From positions 1 to 53,166 of the forward strand of contig JAJYVT010000014.1 of assembly GCA_021791845.1 (NCBI GenBank): a DNA stretch of 53,166 nucleotides. The letters are read 5' to 3'. Origin of the DNA: Actinomycetes bacterium (GTDB taxonomy: Bacteria; Actinomycetota; Acidimicrobiia; Acidimicrobiales; RAAP-2). Below the pieces are notes generated by a model that saw only the letters and a list, made by a program, of their open reading frames with translations, was not told where the DNA came from and did no database searches. Positions within the stretch are counted from its first letter, which is position 1. Every line of letters begins with the position of its first letter. Both the position numbers and the translations under genes were made by a program. Positions 1 through 8,052 of the stretch are shown here, one piece after another.

Positions 1-421
1 GATCGAGCTCGTCCGGACGGTCCAGCGGCGGCCCGGGATCTCGGTCGCCGAGGCCGCAGAGGAGCTCCGGCTCGCCCCCAACACCGTCAGCACGCTGGTG
101 GGGCAGCTCATCGACGCAGGCATCGTCGTCCGCACCCCCGACCGGGAGGACCGGCGCGTGGCGCGGCTGGCGCTCGACCCGGGGGCGGGGCGTACGGTCG
201 TGGGCTGGTACGACCGGCGGACTGAGGCCGTCGCCTCGGTGCTCGCCCGCATCTCCCCGCCCGAGCGGCGGCGGCTCCACGACGCCCAAGCGGTGCTCGC
301 CACGGTGGCCCTTCTCCTGGAGGAGGACGCGGCGGCCGCCGAGCGTGCCGCCGACCGCCGGCACGGCCGCGGGCGGTCGCCCCGGCGCACCGAGGCCCGC
401 CCCGTGGCCGAGCCTCGGTGA
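1..421 (+). CDS. MarR-family transcriptional regulator (5' end missing)
   Basis: The reading frame is open from the first bases, so the start lies upstream of the window. The visible part is a winged helix: a recognition-helix region (LRLAPNTVSTLVGQLIDAG), then a basic wing (RTPDREDRRVARLAL), then a helical dimerisation tail and a low-complexity Arg-rich end. This is the usual MarR layout, in which a dimer represses a nearby promoter until a ligand binds. Neither the target nor the ligand is visible. It is convergent with the TetR gene at 682-1230. The Arg/Ala-rich last 30 residues are probably not part of the fold. Confidence 0.75.
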   Translation, partial: IELVRTVQRRPGISVAEAAEELRLAPNTVSTLVGQLIDAGIVVRTPDREDRRVARLALDPGAGRTVVGWYDRRTEAVASVLARISPPERRRLHDAQAVLATVALLLEEDAAAAERAADRRHGRGRSPRRTEARPVAEPR

Positions 422-554
422 CGACACCGGGGAGCCCGGCCCCCGCCGCCCAAGCGCCCGGCCGGCCCTTCGCCGTCGCGGCGGCGCTGACCAGACGGGT
501 CGGCTGCCCGCCCGACCCCGAGGGCGCCGGGGCCGGCGCAGGCGGATCCGCCCC

Positions 555-660
555 GCCCGGCCCGCCGTCAGCCCGGCCCGCCGTCAGCCCGGCCCGCCGT
601 CAGCCCGGCCCGCCGTCAGCCCACCTGACGGATCGTCAGCCCGCCTGACCGGCCGTCAGC
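555..660. repeat. 16-bp GC-rich tandem repeat plus two short dyads between convergent genes
   Basis: CCGTCAG recurs at 565, 581, 597 and 613, giving four copies of a 16-bp unit (GCCCGGCCCGCCGTCA). Two short inverted repeats follow: CTGACGGATCGTCAG at 625-639 (perfect 6-bp arms) and CTGACCGGCCGTCAG at 645-659 (5-bp arms). The stretch lies between the 3' ends of the MarR and TetR genes, so a transcription-stop or attenuation role is the simplest reading. The rest of 422-681 shows no gene. Confidence 0.7.
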
Positions 661-681
661 CCGGCACCTGCGCCCCCGGTC

Positions 682-1230
682 TCAGGACCGCACCCGCAGG
701 CCGTCGCACACCACCCCCACCAAGCGCTCGGCAGGGCACGCGGCGCCGGACTTCCCCGACCCCACGCACACGCCGACCACCAGGCTCAGCACCTCGTCGG
801 TGCCCACGTCGCCTCGGACGCTCCCCTGGTCCACGGCACGTTGACGCAACGTGTCGATCGCGGCGCGGAGCTGGTCGAACTTTTCGGCGCACCGCGCCTT
901 CAGGTCGAACCCCGCCTGAGCCAAGGCGTCCGTGAGGTCGTGCTTGGTGGAGACCTCGGAGGCCATTGTCGTCAGGAAGGAGAAGAAGTGCTCGGCGGCG
1001 TCGTCACCCTCGTTCGGAGCGGTGGCCCTTGCCAGCATCGAGTCGATCCGGTCGACCACGATCGCCTCGAACAGCGCCTCCTTCGTCGGGAAGTGGCGGT
1101 AGAGCGTCCCGATCCCGACCCCGGCCCGCTCGGCGACGACGTCCACGGGCACGCCGATGCCCTCGGCGGCAAAGGTGGCCGCCGCCGCGTCGAGGATCCG
1201 CTGGCGGTTCCGCCGGGCGTCCGCCCGCAT
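682..1230 (-). CDS. TetR-family repressor of the adjacent drug exporter
   Basis: This 182-residue TetR/AcrR protein has its N-terminal HTH at about residues 8-55 (ILDAAAATFAAEG...GVGIGTLYRHFPTKEAL, the classic TetR tail of the HTH). A variable ligand-binding helical domain follows. I start at the ATG at 1230 (MRADARRNRQRIL) because the HTH begins straight after it. The frame stays open further upstream into Arg/Pro-rich sequence that looks like leader. It is divergent from the MFS exporter at 1430, and a TetR-like palindrome sits in the exporter promoter, so local repression is very likely. The inducing ligand is unknown. Confidence 0.88.
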   Translation of the reverse strand: MRADARRNRQRILDAAAATFAAEGIGVPVDVVAERAGVGIGTLYRHFPTKEALFEAIVVDRIDSMLARATAPNEGDDAAEHFFSFLTTMASEVSTKHDLTDALAQAGFDLKARCAEKFDQLRAAIDTLRQRAVDQGSVRGDVGTDEVLSLVVGVCVGSGKSGAACPAERLVGVVCDGLRVRS

Positions 1231-1340
1231 CGGCCGCGGCTCCGCCTCAGTGGACCCGGCCACCCGCCGCCTCCCGGGCACGGAGCGCGTCGGCCGGCCC
1301 CACGATCCCGCGACGCTCCCCCACGCGGCGCCCCATCCCG

Positions 1341-1370
1341 TTGACAAACGGAACCTTGGTTCCGTATAGT
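1341..1370 (+). promoter_or_regulatory. Sigma-70-type promoter of the MFS exporter
   Basis: A perfect -35 TTGACA (1341-1346) and a -10 TATAGT (1365-1370) are separated by 18 bp. This is the best housekeeping-type promoter I see in the window. It points toward the exporter ATG at 1430, leaving about 55 nt of leader, with the ribosome site GGAGGT at 1417-1422. Confidence 0.8.
1348..1365. promoter_or_regulatory. Probable TetR operator overlapping the exporter promoter
   Basis: ACGGAACCTTGGTTCCGT is an 18-bp site with perfect 8-bp arms around a TT centre. It fills the spacer between the -35 and -10 boxes. A TetR dimer bound here would block RNA polymerase. Assigning it to the divergent TetR at 682-1230 is inference from position and symmetry. 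Confidence 0.8.
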
Positions 1371-1429
1371 GCGCCCATAACCGGAGTCACCGCTCCGAAT
1401 TGTACCCGAGCCACGAGGAGGTGGCCACC

Positions 1430-2932
1430 ATGACCGACCTGGCACTGGCCCCGCGCGCCCCCGCACCGGCGCCACGACAGGCAAAGCTCCTGGCGCTGGT
1501 GATCATCGCCGCGGCCCAGCTCATGATCGTGCTGGACGCCTCCGTCGTGGTGGTCGCCCTTCCCTCGGCCCAGCACGCGCTCCACATCTCGGTGGCCGAT
1601 CGCCAGTGGGTGATGACCTCCTACACCCTGGCCTTCGGCACCCTCCTGTTGCTCGGTGGCCGCATCGCGGACTACGTCGGGCGCAGGCGGGCCTTTGTTA
1701 TCGGGCTGCTCGGCTTCGCGGGCTCCTCGGCACTGGGCGGACTGGCCCAGTCGGCGGCGATGCTCTTCGGGGCCCGGGCCCTCCAGGGCGCCTTTGCCGC
1801 CGCCATGGCGCCGGCAGCCCTGTCGCTCCTCACCACCACCTTCACCGAGGCACGCGAGCGCGCCCGCGCCTTCGGCGTCTACGGCGCGGTGGCCGGCAGC
1901 GGCGCCGCCCTCGGTCTCGTGCTCGGGGGAATGCTCACGCAGTTCGCCTCCTGGCGCTGGACCCTGCTCGTGAACGTGCCGATCGCGATCCTGGCCGCAG
2001 TGTCGGCGCGTCGCGTGCTCCCGGCCGACCACGCCGCCGGCCGGCGCCAGGGGCAGTACGACCTGGCCGGCGCGGTCACGGCCACCGGGTCCCTCTTCCT
2101 CCTCGTCTTGGGCTTCAGCACCGCCGGGACGTCGGGCTGGGGCTCCCCGCTGACCGTCGGGCTCCTGGCAGGGGCCGCCGCCGGGCTGGCACTGTTCGTC
2201 TGGATCGAGCTGCGCTCGAAGAACCCGCTCCTCCCCGTCCAGGTGGTGCTCGACCGCAACCGCGGCGGGTCGTTCCTGGCGTCGCTGTTCGTCGGCAGCG
2301 CCATGCTGGGCACCTTCCTCTTCCTCACCTATTTCTTCCAGGGGACCCTGCACTACTCGGCGCTCACCACCGGGTTCGCCTTCCTGCCGATGTCGGCGGG
2401 CGTCATCCTCGGCGCCTCGGCCTCCAGCCGCCTCTTGCCGCGGACCGGGCCCCGCCCCCTCATGGTGGTCGGACTCGCCCTGGCCGGCGCCGGCCTGGCC
2501 TGGTTCATCCGGCTCCACGTCGGCAGCAGCTTCGTCGGCGGCGTGCTCCCGGCCGAGATCGTGGCCAGCCTGGGCATGGGGACCGCCTTCGTCCCCATGA
2601 GCTCCACCGCCCTGATCGGGGTCGACCCAGCCAACGCGGGGGTGGCGAGCGCGCTCGTCAACACCACCCAGCAGGTCGGCAGCTCGCTCGGGACGGCGCT
2701 GCTCAACACCCTGGCTGCCAACGCCGCAGCCGCCTTCGTCGTCGCCCATCCCCACCTTCCGGACCTGGCCCGGGCCGCACCGGTGCACGGCTACGTGCTC
2801 GGGTTCTGCGTGAGCGCGGGCCTCGTCCTGGCCGCGGCAACCATGGCGTGGGCCATGGTCCGGGCCCGCCGCACCGACGTGGCATCGGCCACCGCGGCAG
2901 CCGTTCCCCTGGAGGCCGCGCCCTCGACCTGA
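1430..2932 (+). CDS. DHA2-family (14-TM) MFS multidrug exporter
   Basis: This 500-residue major-facilitator protein belongs to the EmrB/QacA type of proton-coupled drug exporters. TM1 ends in the family signature LDASVVVVALPSAQHAL. The loop after TM2 carries the MFS motif (GGRIADYVGRRRAF). Later motifs (VAGSGAALGLVLGGML, VGSSLGTALLNTLAANAA) fit TM5 and a late helix. The ATG at 1430 is chosen because GGAGGT precedes it by 7 nt. It lies in the inner membrane and is driven from the promoter at 1341-1370, under the divergent TetR gene. The substrate cannot be read from sequence. Confidence 0.92.
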   Translation: MTDLALAPRAPAPAPRQAKLLALVIIAAAQLMIVLDASVVVVALPSAQHALHISVADRQWVMTSYTLAFGTLLLLGGRIADYVGRRRAFVIGLLGFAGSSALGGLAQSAAMLFGARALQGAFAAAMAPAALSLLTTTFTEARERARAFGVYGAVAGSGAALGLVLGGMLTQFASWRWTLLVNVPIAILAAVSARRVLPADHAAGRRQGQYDLAGAVTATGSLFLLVLGFSTAGTSGWGSPLTVGLLAGAAAGLALFVWIELRSKNPLLPVQVVLDRNRGGSFLASLFVGSAMLGTFLFLTYFFQGTLHYSALTTGFAFLPMSAGVILGASASSRLLPRTGPRPLMVVGLALAGAGLAWFIRLHVGSSFVGGVLPAEIVASLGMGTAFVPMSSTALIGVDPANAGVASALVNTTQQVGSSLGTALLNTLAANAAAAFVVAHPHLPDLARAAPVHGYVLGFCVSAGLVLAAATMAWAMVRARRTDVASATAAAVPLEAAPST

Positions 2933-3026
2933 GCGCCGCCCGCCCTCGGTCCTGCCGTCGGCCCGCGCCCGCGGGTTTGGCAACGGCGGGTCGCCGGGTA
3001 GAGCCGCCGCTGTGGCGGGCGACCTC

Positions 3027-3398
3027 ATGACTCCGATCGACGACGTGGACGCCGAAGCGCTCGAAGCGGTCGCGGACCGGATCGACGCCGCGGCGACCGA
3101 GGAGCACGCGGCGGCGACGACGGTCCGCGAGATGGCGGCCGAGCGCCGCAAGGGCCGCCCCTGGCTCACCCTGGCCGAGCACGGCTCGCTCCGCTCGGCC
3201 CTGGACCGGATCGGCAAGGGCGTGCAGATCATCCGCAGCGCCGCCGCGCGCCTGCGGCGCACAGCCGCAATGGGATTGGCGGCCGAAGGGGTCAGCACCC
3301 GGCGGATCGGGACACTGTTCGGAGTGAGCCACCAGCGGGTGTCGTCGATCATGGCCCGGCCGGACGAGGAGGAGCCAGAGGGTCCGGCCGACGCATGA
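3027..3398 (+). CDS. Small HTH protein of unknown role
   Basis: A 123-residue protein, mostly charged and helical, ending in a resolvase- or sigma-region-4-like helix-turn-helix (AAEGVSTRRIGTLFGVSHQRVSSIM) before an acidic tail. I do not recognise a named family. It probably binds DNA. A GTG at 3012 is an alternative start, five residues upstream. A possible promoter, TTGGCA (2977-2982) then TAGAGC (2999-3004), sits just ahead, which would give a very short leader. It is 21 bp upstream of the next gene, so the two may be co-transcribed. Confidence 0.65.
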   Translation: MTPIDDVDAEALEAVADRIDAAATEEHAAATTVREMAAERRKGRPWLTLAEHGSLRSALDRIGKGVQIIRSAAARLRRTAAMGLAAEGVSTRRIGTLFGVSHQRVSSIMARPDEEEPEGPADA

Positions 3399-3419
3399 CC
3401 GGCTGCGGAGGGGAGCGGG

Positions 3420-4868
3420 GTGGACTGGTGCGTTGACCCCTCCGTCGCCGGTTGGCGCCAGGCACTCGAGCGCGACCTCGCCGCCCACCTGGCGCGGCGC
3501 GTCGCCGACCAGGCGCCGGTGGAGACGGCCATGCGCCAGGCGGCGGTCCTTCTCGACCGCATCCTCGAGGACACGCCGGCCCCGCACCGGGTGACGCTCT
3601 CGTGGGGCGACGACGGCGCGGGCAGCCTGCACCTTCGGCTCCTCGACGGCGCGGCGCCGGGCGCGCCGCTCCCCGGCGTGGCCATCGGGCCGGGGGCGAG
3701 CGCCAGCCCGTGGGGGCCGGGGGATCCGGCGCCGGCGGCGGCGGACGTGGCCGTGGCCGCGCTCGGGGTGGTCCGGCCGGCCGAGGCGGCGATGGACCCC
3801 GACGTCGGGCCGGTGCGCCTGCCGTCGGGGCGTGACCGCTTCCTCACCGCCCTGGTCGCCATGGGGTCGCAGCTCCAGGGCTTGGGGCCCGAGGAGGCGT
3901 GCGCCTTTGCCGGCGCCGCCGCGTCCCATCGGGCCGAGGAGGAGCACCGCCACGAGGGCGGCACCGCCGGGCCGCTCGATGCCCGGGGCGTGGCGGAGGC
4001 CTTTGTCGCCTACCAGCGCACCATCGGGGGGGACTTCGAGATCGACGAGGCCTCGGCCCGGGAGGCGGTCGTGTCCAACCACACGTGCCCGTTCGGCCCG
4101 GCGGTGGTGGGATCGCCGCACCTCTGCCGGGTGACCTCGGCGATGCTCGGGTCCATGGCCGCCAAGTGCGCCGGCGAGGCGGTGGTCCGGCTGGACGAGC
4201 GGCTGGCGGTGGGCGACCGCCGCTGCCGTCTGGTGCTGCGGCTGGGCCCGGCCACGGGCCCGGGCGCCCACCGCTACCGGTGGCCCCCCGCCGGGATCAC
4301 GGCGGCGGCCCCTCCCGGGGCGGACGGTGCGGCCCCACCCGCCGCCCCCGGCCCGCCCGCCCCGGCGACGCGGCCCGGGCCCGGGCGGGAGCTCGGCCCG
4401 CCCGCCCCGGCCGCCCCGTCCGTCAGCCTGACCCTCCGCCTCCTCCACGACCGCGACGGCGTGCCCCTCGCCCGCCACGTCGTCCGGGAGTCGCTCGCCG
4501 CCATCGACGTGACGAGCGGCGTCATCGACGACATCGAGCTGGCGCTGTCCGAGGCGTGCACCAACGTGCTGCGGCACGCCGGTCCCGGCGATGCCTACGA
4601 GGTGGTCCTCCACGTGCGGGCCGGCCGCTGCGAGGTGCAGGTCACCGACCACGGCCAGGGGTTCGACCTCGCGTCGGTGCGGAAGCGCCGGCCCGGGGGC
4701 CAGTCGGAGCGAGGGCGGGGTTTGGCGATCATGGAGGGGGTCATGGACGCGGTCGAGGTCGTGTCCCGGCCCGGGCAGGGAAGCCGGGTCACGCTCGTGA
4801 AGCAGCTCGCCTTCACGCCGGGCTCGGCGGTGCGGCACGTCCTCGGCGCGCCAACGCCCGATCCTTGA
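3420..4868 (+). CDS. MetOD1-like sensor domain fused to HATPase_c_2 (anti-sigma-type ATP-binding protein)
   Basis: 482 residues, GTG start with GGAGGGGAG just upstream. A short N-terminal helical segment and a Gly/Pro/Ala-rich linker lead to a Cys-containing domain (about 200-280; SNHTCPFGPAVV...HLCRVTS...GDRRCRLVLRL) that resembles methanogen output domain 1. After a second Pro-rich linker comes a C-terminal GHKL ATPase of the RsbW/SpoIIAB kind: N-box ELALSEACTNVLRHA, G1 VTDHGQGFD, G2 ERGRGLAIM. Such proteins bind or phosphorylate partners in partner-switching control of sigma factors. No anti-anti-sigma partner is adjacent. The MetOD1 call is from memory of the family and is less certain than the ATPase. 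Confidence 0.75.
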   Translation: MDWCVDPSVAGWRQALERDLAAHLARRVADQAPVETAMRQAAVLLDRILEDTPAPHRVTLSWGDDGAGSLHLRLLDGAAPGAPLPGVAIGPGASASPWGPGDPAPAAADVAVAALGVVRPAEAAMDPDVGPVRLPSGRDRFLTALVAMGSQLQGLGPEEACAFAGAAASHRAEEEHRHEGGTAGPLDARGVAEAFVAYQRTIGGDFEIDEASAREAVVSNHTCPFGPAVVGSPHLCRVTSAMLGSMAAKCAGEAVVRLDERLAVGDRRCRLVLRLGPATGPGAHRYRWPPAGITAAAPPGADGAAPPAAPGPPAPATRPGPGRELGPPAPAAPSVSLTLRLLHDRDGVPLARHVVRESLAAIDVTSGVIDDIELALSEACTNVLRHAGPGDAYEVVLHVRAGRCEVQVTDHGQGFDLASVRKRRPGGQSERGRGLAIMEGVMDAVEVVSRPGQGSRVTLVKQLAFTPGSAVRHVLGAPTPDP

Positions 4869-4929
4869 GCTGCGGGACCGGTCCCCGGACCCTCGCTCAG
4901 CTCCCCGGACCCTCGCTCGGATCCCGGGA

Positions 4930-5670
4930 TCAGCTCCCAGGGCCGGCTCCCGGGCCTTCGGGCCGCCCGCTGGCGTCCCCCCGGCGATGCGCCGCCACCC
5001 GGCCACGGGGCGACTGCGTGGCGGGCGACTGCGTGCCCGACGACGTGGCGGGCGACCGCGTACCCGACGACCGCGTGCCGCCGAGCCCCAACACGGCCAA
5101 CGCGACGCTCAGTGCCACGTCCCGGAGGGCGGCCGGATCCTCGTCGGGCTCGGCGCGCACCAGGGTGGCGTGCACCGCGCCGAGGGCGGCCCGCACCCGT
5201 GCCCGCTCGACCACGTCCGGCTGCTCGCAGCCCGCCAGGACCTCCACCAGCCGCCGGAACTGGGGTCGCGCCGCCCCCAGCACCTCGGACCGCCGGACCG
5301 ACGGGTCGTCCGAGAGCACCTTGATGAGCGAGGCGTGCGCCGCGACCACGTCCACGTAGCGCTCGACCACCCGGCGGCGCTCGGCCAGGGTCCGCGGCGC
5401 CCCGACCGACCCCACGAGGGCCACCAGCTCCTCCATCACCGGCTGCACGATGGCGGCCAGCAGGTCCGCCTTGGTGCGGAAGTGGTAGTAGAGCGCCGCC
5501 TTGGTGAAGCCCAGGCGCTCGGAGATCTCCCTGGTGGAGGTGGCGGCGAACCCCCGCTCGGCGATGAGCTGCAGGGAGGCGGCGAGGATGCGCCCGCGGG
5601 TCTCGTCCCGGTGCTCCCGCGGATGGCGCCACCGCCCGTCCGCTCCGGCCCGCACGTCCTCGTCGACCAT
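4930..5670 (-). CDS. TetR-family repressor of the MMPL exporter
   Basis: 246 residues. A TetR HTH at about residues 25-70 (GRILAASLQLIAERGFAATSTREIS...LGFTKAALYYHFRTKADLL) is followed by a helical ligand domain. The last 50 residues are low complexity (GTRSPATSSGTQSPATQS), coded by degenerate tandem repeats around 5010-5075, and are probably disordered. I start at the ATG at 5670. It is divergent from the MMPL transporter at 5793 with dyads between them, so local repression is likely. Its stop lies in GATCCCGGGATC (4920-4931), at the convergent junction with the HATPase gene. Confidence 0.88.
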   Translation of the reverse strand: MVDEDVRAGADGRWRHPREHRDETRGRILAASLQLIAERGFAATSTREISERLGFTKAALYYHFRTKADLLAAIVQPVMEELVALVGSVGAPRTLAERRRVVERYVDVVAAHASLIKVLSDDPSVRRSEVLGAARPQFRRLVEVLAGCEQPDVVERARVRAALGAVHATLVRAEPDEDPAALRDVALSVALAVLGLGGTRSSGTRSPATSSGTQSPATQSPRGRVAAHRRGDASGRPEGPGAGPGS

Positions 5671-5686
5671 ACCGGGACCCACTCTA

Positions 5687-5738
5687 CTTGACGGGCGACA
5701 AGCAAGCACCTACCGTTCGACAAGTAATTCGACCGGTA
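5687..5738. promoter_or_regulatory. Divergent TetR/MMPL control region with two dyads
   Basis: Dyad one is CTTGACGGGCGACAAG (5687-5702, 6 of 8 pairs). Dyad two spans 5711-5738 with arms TACCGTTCGA and TCGACCGGTA, 9 of 10 pairing. A -35-like TTGACG (5688-5693) and a -10-like TACCGT (5711-5716) are 17 bp apart and read toward the MMPL gene, so either dyad would overlap that promoter. TetR binding is inferred. Confidence 0.6.
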
Positions 5739-5792
5739 GTCTGGCGCGGGCGGCCCGACGCGTGGCCGCCCGACCGAGAGCGGGAGCCGAGC

Positions 5793-7955
5793 ATGTTCGA
5801 GCGATTGGGGCGCGGCATCGTCCGCCACCCGTGGCGGGTCATCGCCGTGTGGATCGTGGCGGCCGTCGCCGTGATCGGGTTGGCGCCCAAGCTCTCGACC
5901 ACAACCACAGAGGCCAACTTCCTCCCCAGCCACTACCAGTCGATCCAGGCGCAGAACCTCCAGAAGAAGGACTTCGCCACGGCGGGGACGCCGGCCGCCG
6001 TCATCGTCTTCGAGCGGGCCGGCGGCGGCCGGCTGACGGCGGCGCAGCAGGCGGCGGCGGCCTCCATCGGCCGCCGACTGGCCGCGGCCCACATTCCCAG
6101 GGTGGGCCTGGTGGAGCCGGCCGTCCCGTCGAAGAACGGCCTGGTCGAGGTGATCGGCATCCAGATGCCGAACGCCCAGGGCCAGCTGACCAAGGCCCAG
6201 GTGGCCGCCGTGGACACGCTGCGATCGGACCTTTCCGCCTTCAACGCCGGTACGGGCTTGCGCGCCGGGGTCACCGGGACGGCGGCGCAGTACGTGGACC
6301 AGCAGCGCTCGGGCAACACCGCCTTGAAGGTGGTGGCCGTCGCCACCATCGTGCTCATCCTGGTGCTGCTGCTCCTGATCTTCCGCAGCCCCACCATCGC
6401 CCTGTTGCCGATCGTGGTGATCGGCTTGGTGTCCCAGCTGGCCACCGGGCTCATCGCCTGGTTGTCCAAGGCGTTCGGGCTCCAGATCGACACCACGATC
6501 ACCACCATGCTGGTCGTGGTGCTCTTCGGCGTGGGGACGGACTACATCCTGTTCCTCCTGTTCCGCTTCCGCGAGCGGTTGCGGGCGGGTGAGGACGTCG
6601 CGACGGCGATGACCAGCGCCATCCGCCGCGTCGGCCCCGCCATCGCCACGGCCGCCGGCGCGGTGATCATCGCCTTCCTGGCCCTCGCCCTCTCCAGCCT
6701 CGGCCTCTTCCGCTCCCTGGGGCCGGCGCTCGCCGTCGCCGTGGCGACGACGCTCTTGGCCGGGTTGACCCTCGTCCCGGCGGTGGTCATGCTGCTCGGC
6801 ACCCGCGTCTTCTGGCCCTCGAAGGCCTGGAGGGTGGAACGCCCCGGAGCGCGCTTTCGGCGCATGGGCGACACCGTCGGCCGCCACCCCGGCCGGGTGG
6901 CGGTGGTGACCGGCGGCGTGCTCGTCCTGCTCTCGATCGCCGCCCTCGCCTTCCACCCCAGCTTCACACTCAACTCCGGCAAGACAGCGACCACGCAGTC
7001 GTCGGTGTTCGGGCGGGTGCTCCTGAAGGGCTACCCGGCCGGGACCACCGAGCCGACCGACGTCTTCCTCCAGTCGACCACCGGCGCGCCCATCGGGCCG
7101 GCCGCGCTCGGCGCCTTCGGGCACCGGCTGGCGGCCGTGCACGGCGTGGGCAGCGTGGCGCCGCCCAAGACCGCCGCCGGCGGGACCGTGGCCGACTACC
7201 GCGTCATCCTCGACGTGCCGGGCAAGTCGAACGCGGCGATGGCGATCGTGCGCGGGCCGCTGCAGCAGGCGGCGGACACCGCGCCGGCCGGGACCCGCCC
7301 GCTCATCGGAGGGATCACCTCGGTGTACGTGGACCTGCAGAAGGCGATGAACCACGACTACTCGATCGTCTTCCCCGTGGCCGCCGTCCTGATCCTCGTC
7401 ATCCTGGCCGTACTGCTCCAGAGCCTGGTGGCGCCCTGGTACCTCATGGCCGCCGTCGGGTTCGGGTTCGCGGCGACGCTCGGGACGACGGTCCTCCTCT
7501 TCCAGGTGGCGGCGAACCAGTCGGGGCTGACCTTCTTCCTGCCGATCGTGATGTACCTCTTCGTGGTGGCCCTGGGGACGGACTACAACATCCTCATGGT
7601 CTCCCGCCTGCGGGAGGAGGCCGCCGAAGGCGCCCACCCGCGCGCCGCGGCGGCCATGGCCGTGCGGCACGCCGGCCCGACCATCGCCTCGGCCGGGCTC
7701 ATCCTGGCCGGCACGTTCGCCTCGTTGATCCTGGCCGGCGGCACCACCCTCTCCCAGATGGGGTTCGCCATCTCCTTCGGCATCGCCGTCGCCGCCTTCG
7801 TGATGGCGATGTTCCTCACCCCCTCGATGACGGCCGTGATCGGCCACCGCGCCTGGTGGCCCGGGCACCGGCCCGAGCTCGCCCCGGTCGAGGCCGGGCA
7901 GGGGCGCCCGCTGGCGGCGAGCGGCGCCCCGAGGGGGCCCTCCGCCTCGCCGTGA
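5793..7955 (+). CDS. MMPL/RND-superfamily membrane transporter
   Basis: 720 residues with the two-fold repeated RND layout: TM1 near residues 15-30, a large extracytoplasmic domain, a TM block, then a second copy. Each half carries the MMPL signature with the conserved Asp-Tyr pair: [18 protein letters not shown] near residue 248 and [18 protein letters not shown] near residue 595. Homologues move lipids or drugs using the proton gradient. The ATG at 5793 follows a GGGAG; an upstream in-frame ATG at 5688 would add residues unlike the family and lies inside the operator region. The gene is divergent from its likely TetR regulator. Confidence 0.92.
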   Translation: MFERLGRGIVRHPWRVIAVWIVAAVAVIGLAPKLSTTTTEANFLPSHYQSIQAQNLQKKDFATAGTPAAVIVFERAGGGRLTAAQQAAAASIGRRLAAAHIPRVGLVEPAVPSKNGLVEVIGIQMPNAQGQLTKAQVAAVDTLRSDLSAFNAGTGLRAGVTGTAAQYVDQQRSGNTALKVVAVATIVLILVLLLLIFRSPTIALLPIVVIGLVSQLATGLIAWLSKAFGLQIDTTITTMLVVVLFGVGTDYILFLLFRFRERLRAGEDVATAMTSAIRRVGPAIATAAGAVIIAFLALALSSLGLFRSLGPALAVAVATTLLAGLTLVPAVVMLLGTRVFWPSKAWRVERPGARFRRMGDTVGRHPGRVAVVTGGVLVLLSIAALAFHPSFTLNSGKTATTQSSVFGRVLLKGYPAGTTEPTDVFLQSTTGAPIGPAALGAFGHRLAAVHGVGSVAPPKTAAGGTVADYRVILDVPGKSNAAMAIVRGPLQQAADTAPAGTRPLIGGITSVYVDLQKAMNHDYSIVFPVAAVLILVILAVLLQSLVAPWYLMAAVGFGFAATLGTTVLLFQVAANQSGLTFFLPIVMYLFVVALGTDYNILMVSRLREEAAEGAHPRAAAAMAVRHAGPTIASAGLILAGTFASLILAGGTTLSQMGFAISFGIAVAAFVMAMFLTPSMTAVIGHRAWWPGHRPELAPVEAGQGRPLAASGAPRGPSASP

Positions 7956-7965
7956 CGCACCCGGC

Positions 7966-7979
7966 GGGACCTTCGGCCC
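7966..7979 (+). promoter_or_regulatory. DosR/DevR-like box upstream of phosphoketolase
   Basis: GGGACCTTCGGCCC sits 74-87 bp before the phosphoketolase GTG. It has the same 14-bp frame as the M. tuberculosis DosR core (GGGACTWWAGTCSC) and matches the other sites in this window. CCCGGC and GCCGGG flank it (about 7960-7986), so a transcription terminator for the MMPL gene is a rival reading of the same bases. Confidence 0.55.
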
Positions 7980-8052
7980 TGCCGGGCCGCCCGTTCCTTC
8001 TTCCACCATGAAGGGAACACCGGAGGCAGCGGTTCGAACGGGAGGTCGCACA

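Noticed and set aside
1247..3964. A 905-codon open frame on the minus strand opposite the MFS exporter
   Set aside because: It is a shadow of GC-rich codon bias: composition is Arg/Gly/Ala/Pro-rich with no domain, and the plus strand carries clear genes.
7960..7986. Pure terminator reading of the CCCGGC...GCCGGG hairpin after the MMPL gene
   Set aside because: Possible, but no T-run follows and the inner 14 bp match sites upstream of unrelated genes, so I favour a regulatory box and record the terminator as an alternative.
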